Assembly: GCA_039881045.1 (NCBI GenBank)
Contig: JAYWVB010000040.1
Coordinates: 1-64,000 of the forward strand
Origin: Chaetomium olivaceum
Taxonomy: Eukaryota; Ascomycota; Sordariomycetes; Sordariales; Chaetomiaceae
Length of the DNA stretch: 64,000 bases
Reading direction: 5' to 3'
Shown here piece after piece: positions 37,201 to 47,491 of this stretch (positions within the stretch are counted from its first letter, which is position 1; each line of letters starts with the position of its first letter). Under the pieces are notes generated by a model. That model was not told the DNA's origin, searched no databases, and saw only the letters and a list, made by a program, of their open reading frames with translations. The position numbers and the translations under genes are program-made.

Positions 37201-39066
37201 GAGCGTGCTCGCCGTCGCAGTCAAGTAGAGAGGTATGCAAGAGGAGTTCTGTCTGTCCCATCACCACAATCCCTCACATGCTCTCAATCTTGAACCATAC
37301 CACAAGATAGCTTGGATCTCGAGCTACACGTTTACCGCTTTTTCCCTCTTGGCTATCCCCCCAAATTCCCCGCCATGACCATGGAGCTGGGTTCTCAGCG
37401 GCTCACGCTGAGGCTGCGTATCTTTGAGGTGGTAGAAGAGAGGGGCTCACTCATAGACGATGTTGCCCTCGGTTCTACGCTGCACCGCTTTTCGGAATGT
37501 GGTTGGGACGCGACTGTCCACCTAGTTGGCGGATCCAGCTTTCGGCAAGGGGCTGGTCGCAGTGACGTGGCCGCAGGTGCTAAATTCCACTATGAGGTGA
37601 GCTCAACTCTTTCCATGATGTTTTTTTCGCTCATTTCACGCACCAGCAAGCAGGCCGGTGCGATGCTGACAACCTCCAGCTCTTCCTCGTACACCAAACC
37701 CTCCCCCAAGTACACAGCGAGGCCGACAAACAAGCGACCGTGACAGCGATCAACGCCTTGTGCCGGGACTTCTGCTACCCGGACGGACCTCTAAACCCAC
37801 ATAAGGCTAATAATGTCAACCGGAACATCATCTTTGCCCCTGCGACCGACTCCGACATTTCAGTCTATCGGTTGTTCCTCGAGATTTTTGTCCGACACAC
37901 CGCCCGGAACGCGAGCAAAGGGATCAGCACCATCCCTGACTCCTGGTCCTCGGTCATGGACCAAGGCATCTCCATCGCAACTGCCTATCTGCCCCCGTAA
38001 GCCAGAATCCTGTTTTTTCATTGCTTCTCCCTCGTCGGTGCTTCCTTTTTGCCTCAGTTGTGTATACTGACCAGCTGGTATCGTGTGTGTGTGCCTCGAC
38101 GCAGAATGTTCGAAGCTGTAAAGAAAATGATGCAACAAAGCGTGGCAGAGGGTCATCCAGCCACCGAGCTTTACAAACTGGGTGTGACCCTGTACCAGGT
38201 AAGCTCTCGCGCACCCCGTATGCAACACTTTTGGGTGTGTTTTAACAGGAGAGCAGCTTCACCAGCGCCTCACGCTTGACGAGCGCCGCTCTTGGGCCGA
38301 ACAAGTCATCCTCAGGACCAACGAGACCAGGGCCGCAGGCTTGGGGTTGGAGAGCGGTAAGCAAACGAGTCCCCAGAACAGAAACCTCCAGCTTCAGGCA
38401 CCCGCTGACATGATGACCGGTCACAGGCTTGCGGGCCCCAGCATCCGAGGGCCTATCTCTAGATAGACCATTCGAGGGCTATATGGGCGCCGTGCAGGCC
38501 ATCACGCGGCAACTTGAGGATACCAAGAGCAAGGGCAGAAGTGCGAGGGGATGGATGAGAGCATTGGGGGTAACCACACTAGCAGACGTTGGTGCTCTGG
38601 CAGCGCATTTAGCGGGCAGAATGGGTTTTGTGGCGTTGATTCTGGGCTCTGCGACGGTCCCAGTTCTTGCCGTAGGGGGGGTTGGCTTGAGCATGGCCAC
38701 ATATACGACATACAACATGGCGACGACAGCCCACTCAGGTGAGCGAGGCACGGGATTTTCTTTTCTTCCATTCACCAACTAACCAACTCTCCCCCAGACG
38801 CGGACACGATAGTTCAGACTCGGCTTACGATGCACCGCTGGCTCTACATGGTCTTGATGGGGGTGTTGTGCAGCGACTATCAAAACCGCCCGGACGCCCC
38901 AATGTTTGCCAAGCTCATCATGGAAATGGTGGCCGCCTTGGACCCGGAAGCGCTTGACGAGTGGGACAGCCAGCTCAGCTCTCTCGAGGAGCTGGACGAG
39001 CAGCTGAGTGTCTTGGTCGAGAGATTGCAGAGGTCGTTCAACCAGCCTCCCGCAGCGCCTCAATAA
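37021..39066 (+). CDS. Orphan seven-exon protein with a central hydrophobic segment
   Basis: Not recognised. Exons are 37180..37232, 37311..37596, 37680..37996, 38105..38198, 38257..38356, 38427..38738 and 38798..39066, giving 476 aa. All phases close and each intron has a GT...AG pair. A start at 37021 in the same open frame adds 53 residues. The N-terminal half is mixed alpha/beta in appearance (TLRLRIFEVVEE, DATVHLVGG) with aromatic and His-rich stretches. The middle has ERRSWAEQVILRTNETRAAG. The C-terminal half holds Gly/Ala/Val-rich hydrophobic segments at MGFVALILGSATVPVLAVGG and MHRWLYMVLMGVLCSDY, then an acidic helical tail (DEWDSQLSSLEELDEQLSVL) that could form a coiled coil. Membrane insertion is inferred from hydrophobicity. 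It lies head to head with the small membrane orphan at 35470-36468. Confidence 0.72.
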
Positions 39067-40185
39067 GAATAAGATCTGCCCTCGTTGCCGCCAACCAAAG
39101 AAGACATGAGGTTTAGGAACAGGTTGGGCGCAGGTCCATTCAACAGTCCGTGGGCGGGTGGGAAGGGGGGAGTTGAACAGGGCTTGTTCTCGGCAGGAGT
39201 TGTGTTCCCATGTATTTTCCTAGATTGCGGGTTATTTCTTGTATTAGATGGCACATAGAATGGGATCCTCAGCCAAGTTTTCGGTCTCTTTATCTATGGT
39301 GGCTAGCAAATGCAGCCGTGTTTTGTCTGCGCGGTCAATATCTTCTGGCACTTGGTTAACTACAGGCTCCCAATCTTCGGACCTTCGGACTCTGCCAAGA
39401 CGGAACGGTCGACCGGAACAAGGGAGAGACAAGTTGGACTGGCAACAAATCTGCAAGTTGACACAAAATATCCTGAGATCGCATGTCTCCATCCCGGCTC
39501 GCCTGTTTCTGCAAGGGCCAGCCCGCTGCATCCCGTCACATCCCGTCGCATCCCGAGAGCGGATACCCACCAGCCCACCTCGGATTGGCTCAGGGCAAGC
39601 ATCGTACGATACATCTGCCGAAGCCCAATGGGCCAAAGGACGGGACAAGAGTGAAGGGTGGGGATGGAACGCGCCCCCAGCGTTGTCGAAGGGCCCTCCC
39701 AAGCAAGCCCAAGATCTCCCGTTGTGCGTGCCGGTGATGGTACCGCAGTTGAAAAGGGCAGAAGCAAATCGACTCTTCCAGCTGTGGGGCTGTTGTTCGG
39801 ACACCGTTCGTCCCATCATGGCATAGCACGCGACCAGAACTGGGGTCGAATGCACAGAAGCCACTTTTTAAAACCGAAAGAGAGCTGTGACCCCTGTCAT
39901 TTGTGTCCATCCAAGCAACATCATACGAGCCGGAGGGCTGGTTCGGGCCAGACTTTGACTTGCCGTGGTTTGTGGAGGAAAAGAAACAGAAAAAGAAAAG
40001 AAAAACCAGAGAAAGAAACAAAACTAGAAAAAGGGGGGCCGAGGTGACCCACTCTTGTTTCATCCCGTCCATCTATAACTTCAGCGCGGTCGAGCCTTCT
40101 GTCACCGAAAGCCTCGCTCAGCCTTCTCGAACTCACTCGTTCTTTGCCGGTTTCTTTCTTCGCCGCACGAGCGCTCCGACACACC
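39067..40185. other. Intergenic region upstream of the flavohemoglobin
   Basis: No gene recognised. It contains three direct CATCCCGTC-type units near 39528-39552 and ends in an A/G-rich stretch (about 39976-40037) followed by a C/T-rich leader before the ATG at 40186. Confidence 0.55.
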
Positions 40186-41442
40186 ATGGCGCTTACATAC
40201 CAGCAGTCGAAACTGGTCAAGGACACCATCCCGGCGCTCCGGGAGAAGGGCGAACAGATCACGACCACCTTCTACAAGACTATGTTGCAGAACCACCCTG
40301 AGCTCAACAACTATTTCAACAGCGTCAACCAAAAGAACGGGCGGCAGCCGCGGGCGCTGACGTCGGTGATCCTCAACTTCGCCTCCAACATCAACCACAC
40401 CAGCGAGCTGATCCCCAAGCTCGAGCGCATGTGCAACAAGCACTGCTCCCTCGGCATCCAGCCGGAGCACTACGGCATCGTCGGCAAATACCTCCTCGCC
40501 GCCTTCGGGGAGGTGCTAGGCCCGGCCATGACCCCGGCCGTGTTCGCCGCCTGGGAGAGGGCGTACTGGCTGCTCGCCAAGATGCTGATGGGGCGGGAGG
40601 CCCAGCTGTACAAGGACTTTGCGCGGTGGCCGTCGTGGCGGGCCTTCCAGGTTGACCGGGTGGTGCCCGAGGCCGACGACATCTACTCCTTCTACCTGGT
40701 GCCGCGGGACGGCGGCAAGCTGCCCCGCTTCCTCCCCGGCCAGTACGTGTCGCTGCGGATCCGCGGGCCCGAGGGCCACATGCAGGCGCGCCAGTACTCG
40801 CTCAGCGAGGCGTGGCGCGAGGACTACTACCGCATCAGCGTCAAGCGCGACGAGGGCGCGCGCTACGCCAACTCGGTCTCGCGGTCCTACTTCCACCCGG
40901 GCCTCGTCTCCAACGCGCTCATCGACCGCACGGCGCCGGGCTCCGTCGTCGAGCTCTCCCACCCGGCCGGCGACTTCTTCTTCGACGTCGCCAACAACAC
41001 CAGCAACATGCCGCTCGTGCTCATCTCGGCCGGCGTCGGCGCCACCCCGATGGTCGCCATCGCCAACACCGTCACCGCCACCCAGCCGGGGCGCGCCGTC
41101 TCCTGGATCCACGGCTCGCGTCAGTCGGTGCCCTTCGAGGGCCACGTCGCGCGCCTGCGCCGGGAGCACGACCCGGCGTTTCGGGCGACCGTCTTCAAGA
41201 CCCGCCCGGCCTCGGGCGACGCCGCCGGCACCAACTACGACTTTGTCGGCCGCATCGACCTAGCCAAGGTCGATCAGGACCGAGACCTCCACCTGCGCAG
41301 CTCGGGTGCCGAGTATTACGTCTGTGGGCCGGAGCCGTTTATGCTGGATGTGGCTGATTATTTGCGGGCGCGCGGGGTTGGGCCGGAGCGGTTGAAGTTT
41401 GAGCTGTTTTCGACGGGAGATTTGGCGTTGAAGCGGTCGTGA
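40186..41442 (+). CDS. fhb: Flavohemoglobin (nitric oxide dioxygenase)
   Basis: It oxidises NO to nitrate with O2 and NAD(P)H and so protects against nitrosative stress. It is a single exon of 418 aa, the usual length. Globin domain (1-140): Tyr30 (B10, in TTFYKTML), Gln54 (E7, in NGRQPRAL) and proximal His86 (in NKHCSLG) align with Tyr29, Gln53 and His85 of E. coli Hmp. FAD domain: PGQYVSLRI and RQYSLS (202-207). NAD domain: ISAGVGATPM (280-289) and YVCGPEPFM (378-386). The ATG at 40186 follows ACACC and gives the normal start. The frame stays open a little further upstream but has no other ATG, so no targeting sequence is encoded and a cytosolic enzyme is likely. Third positions are strongly GC-rich. 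Fungal flavohemoglobins are thought to derive from ancient bacterial transfer, but nothing here shows a recent one. Confidence 0.97.
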   Translation: MALTYQQSKLVKDTIPALREKGEQITTTFYKTMLQNHPELNNYFNSVNQKNGRQPRALTSVILNFASNINHTSELIPKLERMCNKHCSLGIQPEHYGIVGKYLLAAFGEVLGPAMTPAVFAAWERAYWLLAKMLMGREAQLYKDFARWPSWRAFQVDRVVPEADDIYSFYLVPRDGGKLPRFLPGQYVSLRIRGPEGHMQARQYSLSEAWREDYYRISVKRDEGARYANSVSRSYFHPGLVSNALIDRTAPGSVVELSHPAGDFFFDVANNTSNMPLVLISAGVGATPMVAIANTVTATQPGRAVSWIHGSRQSVPFEGHVARLRREHDPAFRATVFKTRPASGDAAGTNYDFVGRIDLAKVDQDRDLHLRSSGAEYYVCGPEPFMLDVADYLRARGVGPERLKFELFSTGDLALKRS

Positions 41443-43284
41443 TGGGTTTGGTTGTGGCGTGGAGAGGGCGGAATCATGTGCCCGCATCTGTTTCCTGTAC
41501 TTGTTTTCTTCTTGGTATTCGTCGTCCGTCCCCTTCAGCTTTTCCCTCTTGGTTGTTGCTGTTATGGTGTTGCATCCAAGTCAGTGTCATCACAAGTTGG
41601 AGTTGGAGGTGGAGACGGGCTTTGATACCCTGGGGCGGCTTCCTTTTCTTCCCTTTTCTTTTTTCTCTTTCTTTTTTCTTGGTCAAATTTGGCATCGGGC
41701 GCGGAACTCACATTTATTAGACAAGGGTGCATGAAATAGTGGGACAAGAAATGGCGTCGCGAGAGGGCATATGGAAAGAAAAAACAGGGCATGTATCCGG
41801 TAGTCATAGAAAAAGTAGAACGGCACATTGGGAGCTTAATGAGAGGAGCGCTCCAGAGCAAGGAGCCATGAGGTGAAAGAGGGTGTTGTTTGTTGGTCTG
41901 GTTGTAAGATACATAGCGATTTCATACCGTAATTAATACGAAATGAACAGAAGGTGGCTCGTGCGCTCTTGGCCCCCATCCCGGGCCGTCCCGCGTTTTG
42001 ATCGTCCCCTGGCCTCCGATCAACGATCAACGATCAACTGAAACAGGTTGTCCTTGGAAGGCCAGCGACACGCAACCTCTTCCGGCACTGATCCCCTGCA
42101 TACCACGTGCTTCCGTCTCGCAGTTCGACATACCTGTACATTAATTTGCATACATACATCCTTCCATAAACCTTATTTCAACCCTCAAAGGTCCCATGCA
42201 TGCATGCATTGCCCCACCCGAACTGCGATGGCCCGGACGACTCTCAGTTCCTCTCATTAACGATTGTGAAATGGGGCTCAGGACCTCGTGGTAGGCAGAA
42301 AGGTATAGTTACAGTAACTGCTGGATTAATCCCTCGTTACGCTAGTTCAGGGATGAAGCAGTTCGTGTTATCTGGGTTTACGGTAGTAGTGCACAGCTCA
42401 TCATGGGTAATACAGCACTCATCGAGCTTGTGCTAATCATGCGTATCAATAGTCTAGGTGATGTGCGCGCTCGTACGTGTCTGTACGAGGAAGCCACAGT
42501 TGTACTCGTGCTGCAAAGACTCAGTGTGGCGGAACCTCGACTGTGTGCGTGGCCTGCGATCACGCGATGTTACACCGGCCGAGGAACATGATGGACGATG
42601 GTAGACCCAATGCGCCAATCTACAAGTCCAGGAAGCGCGGCTAAACGTCACAGAACTAGGACTCTTAGCACGTTTTCCACATATAGGGGAGTGCGAGAAG
42701 TGGGTTGGTTTCGTAGCATGCCTTCTTGGTTTTCTAGGTTGTTGTTGCTGGCACCCGGCAGTCCCAGCTTAGCTAAATTGATCCGTGCTCGTTGCCCGGG
42801 TGTGTCGAGCTGGTAAGAACAATGGTCTCAATAACTAAGCGCATTAAACATAGAGAACATCCATTGCTTGGTTAGGGGTCGGTGTCATCTAAAAAGTGAA
42901 GGGATGGTTAGACCCGAATGCTCCTTCCTCCTCCGCCATCTCAGGAACACTGCTCAATTCCCACACTTCCGACCCCAACCTAACCTAACTTCAAAAGGCA
43001 CACCGATCCATAAAAATAGGTAGAAATGTCAATTAAGGCTAACTTATCTTATCTTCCCAAAAAAGAAAACTCCCAAGAAGAACCCGATTCTTCCCTCCTG
43101 CGATCCCCCGACTCCTCCCAACGACCGAAATACGACCTACAACCATCCGTTCGGGTGCTGGAGAAAGGTTGCGATTACCACGTAGCCGTCACCTAGCCGT
43201 CATGGCCGCCCAGTCTTAGCTTTAGTTGTCGTCGTCGTCGGCTGCGGCGGCGGGGTTGGGGGAGACTGCTACCGGGTCAGTCCA
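41443..43284. other. Intergenic region, no gene recognised
   Basis: This lies between two convergent genes. It is more AT-rich than the coding DNA and contains three GATCAAC units (about 42017-42037). Short frames in it have no domain signal. No tRNA was seen. Confidence 0.55.
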
Positions 43285-44765
43285 CTACCAACCCGAGACG
43301 TCATACTTTTCCTCGCAATCCCAAGTGCCGAACGCGCGGTTCTTCAGTCTCTTGATATCCTCGTCGGTCAGCGGCGTGCAACCGCCGCAGGCGCACCGGA
43401 AGCCGTATGTCGAGTACAGCTCCACCGGCGAACCCCCGTAGCTGATAAGCAGCTCGGCGCCCGCTGGGACCACGTCCTGACAGACGGTGAGGCAGAGAAC
43501 CTCGCGCTCATCGTCAAAGACATACTCCACATTCCGAGCGGACGGGCAAGCGTGATTGAAGCGGGAGGCGACCTCGAAGATGGCGATGCCGCCGGGGACG
43601 AAGAGATCTATCACCGTCGTCAGAACGAAACCCCCGGTACAATCATGTCAACATACTCCCAAGGGTGCGGTGGGTGGGGCTTACGAGTTTAGCACCCTTG
43701 ATGCGCTCGACCTTGCTGAACTGGTCTCCGTTCTCGCCGACATGGAGGCTTAGGTACGCCTTCTTCGCCGCATCCGAAAGGTTGTGGTAGTCCGGCAGCA
43801 GCCGGAAATGGGTCGTACGCAACAGCGGGTGCTCCTCCAGGATTTTCTGGCCTCGTGTGAGGTCTCGGGTGGCAAAAGCGCCCAGCCCGCCAAGGTCTGA
43901 CCCGTCGGACCTGGAAGAACTCCTCGAAGCTGGCCGCCTCTCTCTCGGTATTATCCGTCGGCGAGGGCGGCACGGCGGGATTTTCTTCGGACTCCCCTTC
44001 CTGTTGCTTAGGGTCTGTGTCTGTCGACGGGGTTTCTGTTCCGCTGCCAGTGGGAAGTGTTTTCGCTGGGGAGTCCATGAGTTCTTGCTCATCGGCGTGC
44101 CAGATGGCGCCAGGGTCTGCCTCCGACAAAACCCGGGACAGCGCAACCTCGGTTGCCGCCAACGGTAGCTGCTGGGTGCTACGGCTCTTCTTGTCAACAC
44201 ACAATCCAACCTCACCCCCTCCATCGCGGCCCGGGCGATCACTCAAGGGCATACCTAGATGAGCCACCGGTGGCTGTAATCTCCGCTTCGAGGCTCTCCC
44301 GGCTATCTCGTCGCTCCTCCTTGCTGATGATACCTGAGTTCGGGAGCATGCCAATCTTATCGCAACCATGGTCCTCGGCAATGCTGGCAACCTGGATACT
44401 GCTGCTGAGGATGTCGTGGTCATCCTCCTTGTCGTTTACTTCGAGCTGCGTGAAATGTTCGGTTAATGATGCTGTCTCTGTTGAATGCTTCTTTGAGATG
44501 ATCTCGGGTTGGTCTTCGTTCGCGGTTTGGGGTAACACCTGGATGATCGTGAGTGACAACTTCCGCCAGAACATTGACGGCAAGAACTGACCTCTGGATT
44601 CTCGATGGCTTCGGTTGCAATGGTGGCAGACGGTGTTGGAGTCTCATTGACATTATGGTCGGCTAAACCAGAAATAGAGGCATCGTCGATGCCAGCAGCA
44701 CCTTTGTTGTCGTGAAGCTCGGAAGCGGCCGCGGTCTTTGCCTGGGTATCCTTGGGAAGCGACAT
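43285..44765 (-). CDS. SET-domain (lysine methyltransferase-like) protein with frame defects
   Basis: Predicted SAM-dependent protein lysine methyltransferase of the fungal SET/post-SET type. The model is complement(join(43285..43607, 43685..44178, 44255..44538, 44592..44765)), with introns of 53 nt (GTCAGT...CCAG), 76 nt (GTATGC...GTAG) and 77 nt (GTAAGC...ATAG). Exons 1-2 encode an acidic, disordered N-terminus. The SET domain begins at GGLGAFATRDLTRGQKILEE and ends with EVASRFNHACPSARN and LISYGGSPVELY. A post-SET Cys cluster, CACGGC, follows. Two frame breaks occur. The frame leading to EEFFQVRR continues into GGLGAF only if one G of GGG (43901-43903 on +) is removed. The GTAAGC donor at 43684 joins the last exon in frame only if one more G precedes it. 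The gene is either a recent pseudogene or carries two assembly indels. Its substrate is unknown. Confidence 0.72.
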
Positions 44766-45657
44766 TGTGAGACTGTCTTTGCGCTGGAGTTAATTCTTGC
44801 TGCAGAATCGCTAGGGTCTTCTGATGACCTAAAATAGACGGCGTCCGATCGTTTGTGTAGGGGCTGCTCTTTGGGCCGTGAAAGTTGATTGCCTGGTTGT
44901 TTGGTCAATTTGTGTCGGTTGTTGTGTGGGATGCTGTGCAAACCTGCAACGGGACTCTTACGTTTGGCTTGATTTCATGCCCGATATTAAATGCTTGTGG
45001 TTTGTCGTGCAAATCGGTCTGTAATTAAAAGGATATGGTTTTGTGCCTATCTCTTGAGAGCAAGGTGTGGAAGGGTGTGAGAAAGAAGCGCAGCTTTTGC
45101 CGTGCGCTTTGCTGTTCATAAGGCGAGCGAATAATGGAAGAAGGAATGCCTAGGCGTATTGCGCCTTACTCTCGGCAGGTCTTGTGGTGCGCGAGAAAGA
45201 ATTCGTTGATGTGGACTAAAGTGTGAGGTAGAGGAAAGAAAAAGACGAAGCTGGGGATCTCGGTGGAAGGGGCCGGGGGGTAAAGTATGTACATGTACCT
45301 AGCGATCATCGAGCAAAGTGTATGGTTCTGGATGAAGGTGGAAAAGGCTAGGGCCGTGGCACTGCCGGAGAAGTCTTAAGCTATCAATCATGGATGGTGA
45401 TGGACTCCCCCAAAATAAGCCGGGGTTGATTCGGTTTCTCTTGTTGCGAGCAGGGTCGGTCGTCGTGTTGCTTTGGAGCAAAGGTTGGTGATAAGTCGGA
45501 GCATTGGTCAACACCGGTTGATGACATGGTTACGGCGGAATGAACAAGTTTCCTTTTTCGGTTGACAGTACTTGCAAATTGACTTGGAGGGCGTGCCCGT
45601 ACCCGTACCCAAACGCCCGTGCCTTATAGGGAAGGTTTGCGCGCGTCGATTTCCAAC

Positions 45658-46063
45658 GAGGACCACGGACCGGGTAGCCCAACGGTTACTGGCGGTGGTT
45701 TCTCGGCCTACGGGCTAGCTAGTTCAACTTAACAGGTGCCCGGACGTAAGGGAGGCTACAGGTTCGAATCATGATGCTAGTACCGAGTTTTTCTGGGGAG
45801 CGTTTGGGACGCCAGCGGAGTCCTCCAACATCAGAAACGAGCAGCCCCCATCGGCCCGACGGGGCATCACGGGGCTGCACTCACGGAGTAAACCCCCCTC
45901 GGGGGTTTCGTAGCCGGCTACCTCCCTTCGACCGCGAAGGGGGCTAGCCGGTGAGCTTTTGCCTTTTTCCATCCGCCTAGAGGCAAATCTAATCTAGGCG
46001 TCTCGCGCTAAATAATCTTACATACGAGTATGTCTACAGCGAGGAATAACAATTGGAGGACCA
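45658..46063. mobile_element. Hairpin-rich, tRNA-box-containing SINE-like segment (tentative)
   Basis: Near the left end are a pol III A-box-like TAGCCCAACGG (45675-45685) and a B-box-like GGTTCGAATC (45771-45780). The B-box arms do not form a normal T stem, so this is not an intact tRNA gene. To the right are four strong inverted repeats: GCAGCCCC/GGGGCTGC (45841-45878), AAACCCCC/GGGGGTTT with a 3-nt loop (45890-45908), a 17-bp stem with about two mismatches (45914-45951) and CGCCTAGA/TCTAGGCG (45974-46000). An 8-bp direct repeat GAGGACCA sits at 45658-45665 and 46056-46063 and could be a target duplication. A T5 run at about 45788-45792 would stop pol III early, which argues against a full-length pol III transcript. 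Confidence 0.35.
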
Positions 46064-46728
46064 ATCAAGCTTCGTGGGTAAGATTGTCTAGACTTGTTAG
46101 AGTGATTTGCGGGATCTTGGAAAAGAAGAGGAGGAGAGTGGAATAAAGGGACCATACTGGAAATGTACCTCGCTGTAATCCCCACTCGAGGCGCTAGAAG
46201 ATATAGCTGCTGCTCTTGAACGTCTGTAGGGAGGTGGGCAAGAAGTCAGTTGCTCTCAATTACTAAGATATATCTCAGGAATACTCGGGATCCTAAACAA
46301 CGGATAGTAAAAAACAGGTTTGGCCGAATTGGTTACGGCCAAGTGCCACCGCCGAATATCACGCAAGCTCTAGTTCGGAGAAGCGTGAACTTCGGGGCAG
46401 TTCTGGCTTGCCTTGCACTCTATCATAGAAAGGGAGGCGTCTGGCGACAGCAAGTTACAATACCTCCCAAAACTAATCTAGATACTCAGGGAAGTAGGTT
46501 ATGTTTGGCCTCCTATTGGTACCACCAGTTTTTGCACACCTGACATATTGCCGTCGTCCTGTCTGAGGCGAGTTTAGGGAGCGGAAATCCATGTACGCAG
46601 ACGAAAGGCAGTGTTTGAACAACTAAGTCTCATAGAATCTTTCAGCCATTGAGACATTTTAATGTACACACAGCATGATCAACAATTTGGGCGTGTTGTG
46701 GGGGGGTTCATAACGATATAAACAAATC

Positions 46729-46751
46729 CAGGGGTTGCTCAGCAACCCCTG
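46729..46751. repeat. Near-perfect 23-bp palindrome
   Basis: CAGGGGTTGCT, one C, then AGCAACCCCTG: 11-bp arms with a 1-nt spacer. This arrangement fits a small hairpin, a dyad protein-binding site or abutting transposon termini. Confidence 0.8.
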
Positions 46752-47491
46752 AGTTCGGGCTCTACCCAAACAATTCCCTGCTGCTGGCTCAACCGCTCGA
46801 TTGTCTCACAAAATACCAGTGACAAAGCAAAACAAATTGAGAGTAACACCTGTGCGTTCATATTCTTGTTGGCGATGACGAATTCCTCCTGCCAGGTCAC
46901 ACATGGAATCACCAGAAAGGACCGCTAAGCTTATTAGCGGTGTCGGACAGCATGAAACCCTCACGTCCAGAATCCATACCACATCAGACGCAGAGAGTCT
47001 CACAACCCCTGTCGCATATATATAGTGCTTAGTCGTACTTGCAGTCTGTCCCATGCCATATGGTAACACACGCCATGGACAAGCCAAGGAGGGTTGAAGT
47101 TTATGAGCTCAAGAGTCTATATAATCTAAGTTCCTAATCACCGTCTCGTCGACCACCTGACAGTTGCTCACATCCTATGAGCATAGTCTTTCGTAACCAC
47201 AAAACACTAGTGTAGGCACACCCACTTTGCTCACGTATGTTCCAGAGCCGCCTTCAAGTCGACTTCAGCAAGCTGGCAAGCTACCACGAGTTCCCGTCTT
47301 TGTCACCGTGTGCAACTCTGTATTCCATCCATGAAGGGCACCAAATAGGACGAGTGGGCCCGGAACGAGTGAGTATATTAGGGTTCTTAAAGTTTGGAGA
47401 GAAATGTTGGGTTGGATTTGGGCAGGAACAGAACTACCCATGCTTAAACTTGACCGAGCCCCTGAGCCTCAACACACTCACGAACATCACG

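Larger units (their letters stand above)
44766..47491. other. Intergenic region with SINE-like element and palindrome
   Basis: This separates divergent genes. It contains the hairpin-rich element at 45658-46063 and the palindrome at 46729-46751. The part from about 46.0 to 47.2 kb is visibly more AT-rich than its surroundings, which could reflect decayed repeat DNA. The 98-codon frame at 46250-46543 shows no recognisable domain. Confidence 0.5.

Noticed and set aside
40516..41169. 217-codon minus-strand frame opposite the flavohemoglobin
   Set aside because: Shadow frame caused by GC-rich third positions of a clearly identified gene.
33200..44765. Biosynthetic gene cluster containing SDR, flavohemoglobin and SET genes
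   Set aside because: No backbone enzyme, transporter or pathway regulator is present and spacing is irregular. The genes look unrelated.
45664..45793. Intact tRNA gene
   Set aside because: A- and B-box-like motifs and a T5 run are present, but T-stem and acceptor pairings fail, so at most a decayed tRNA-related sequence is reported.
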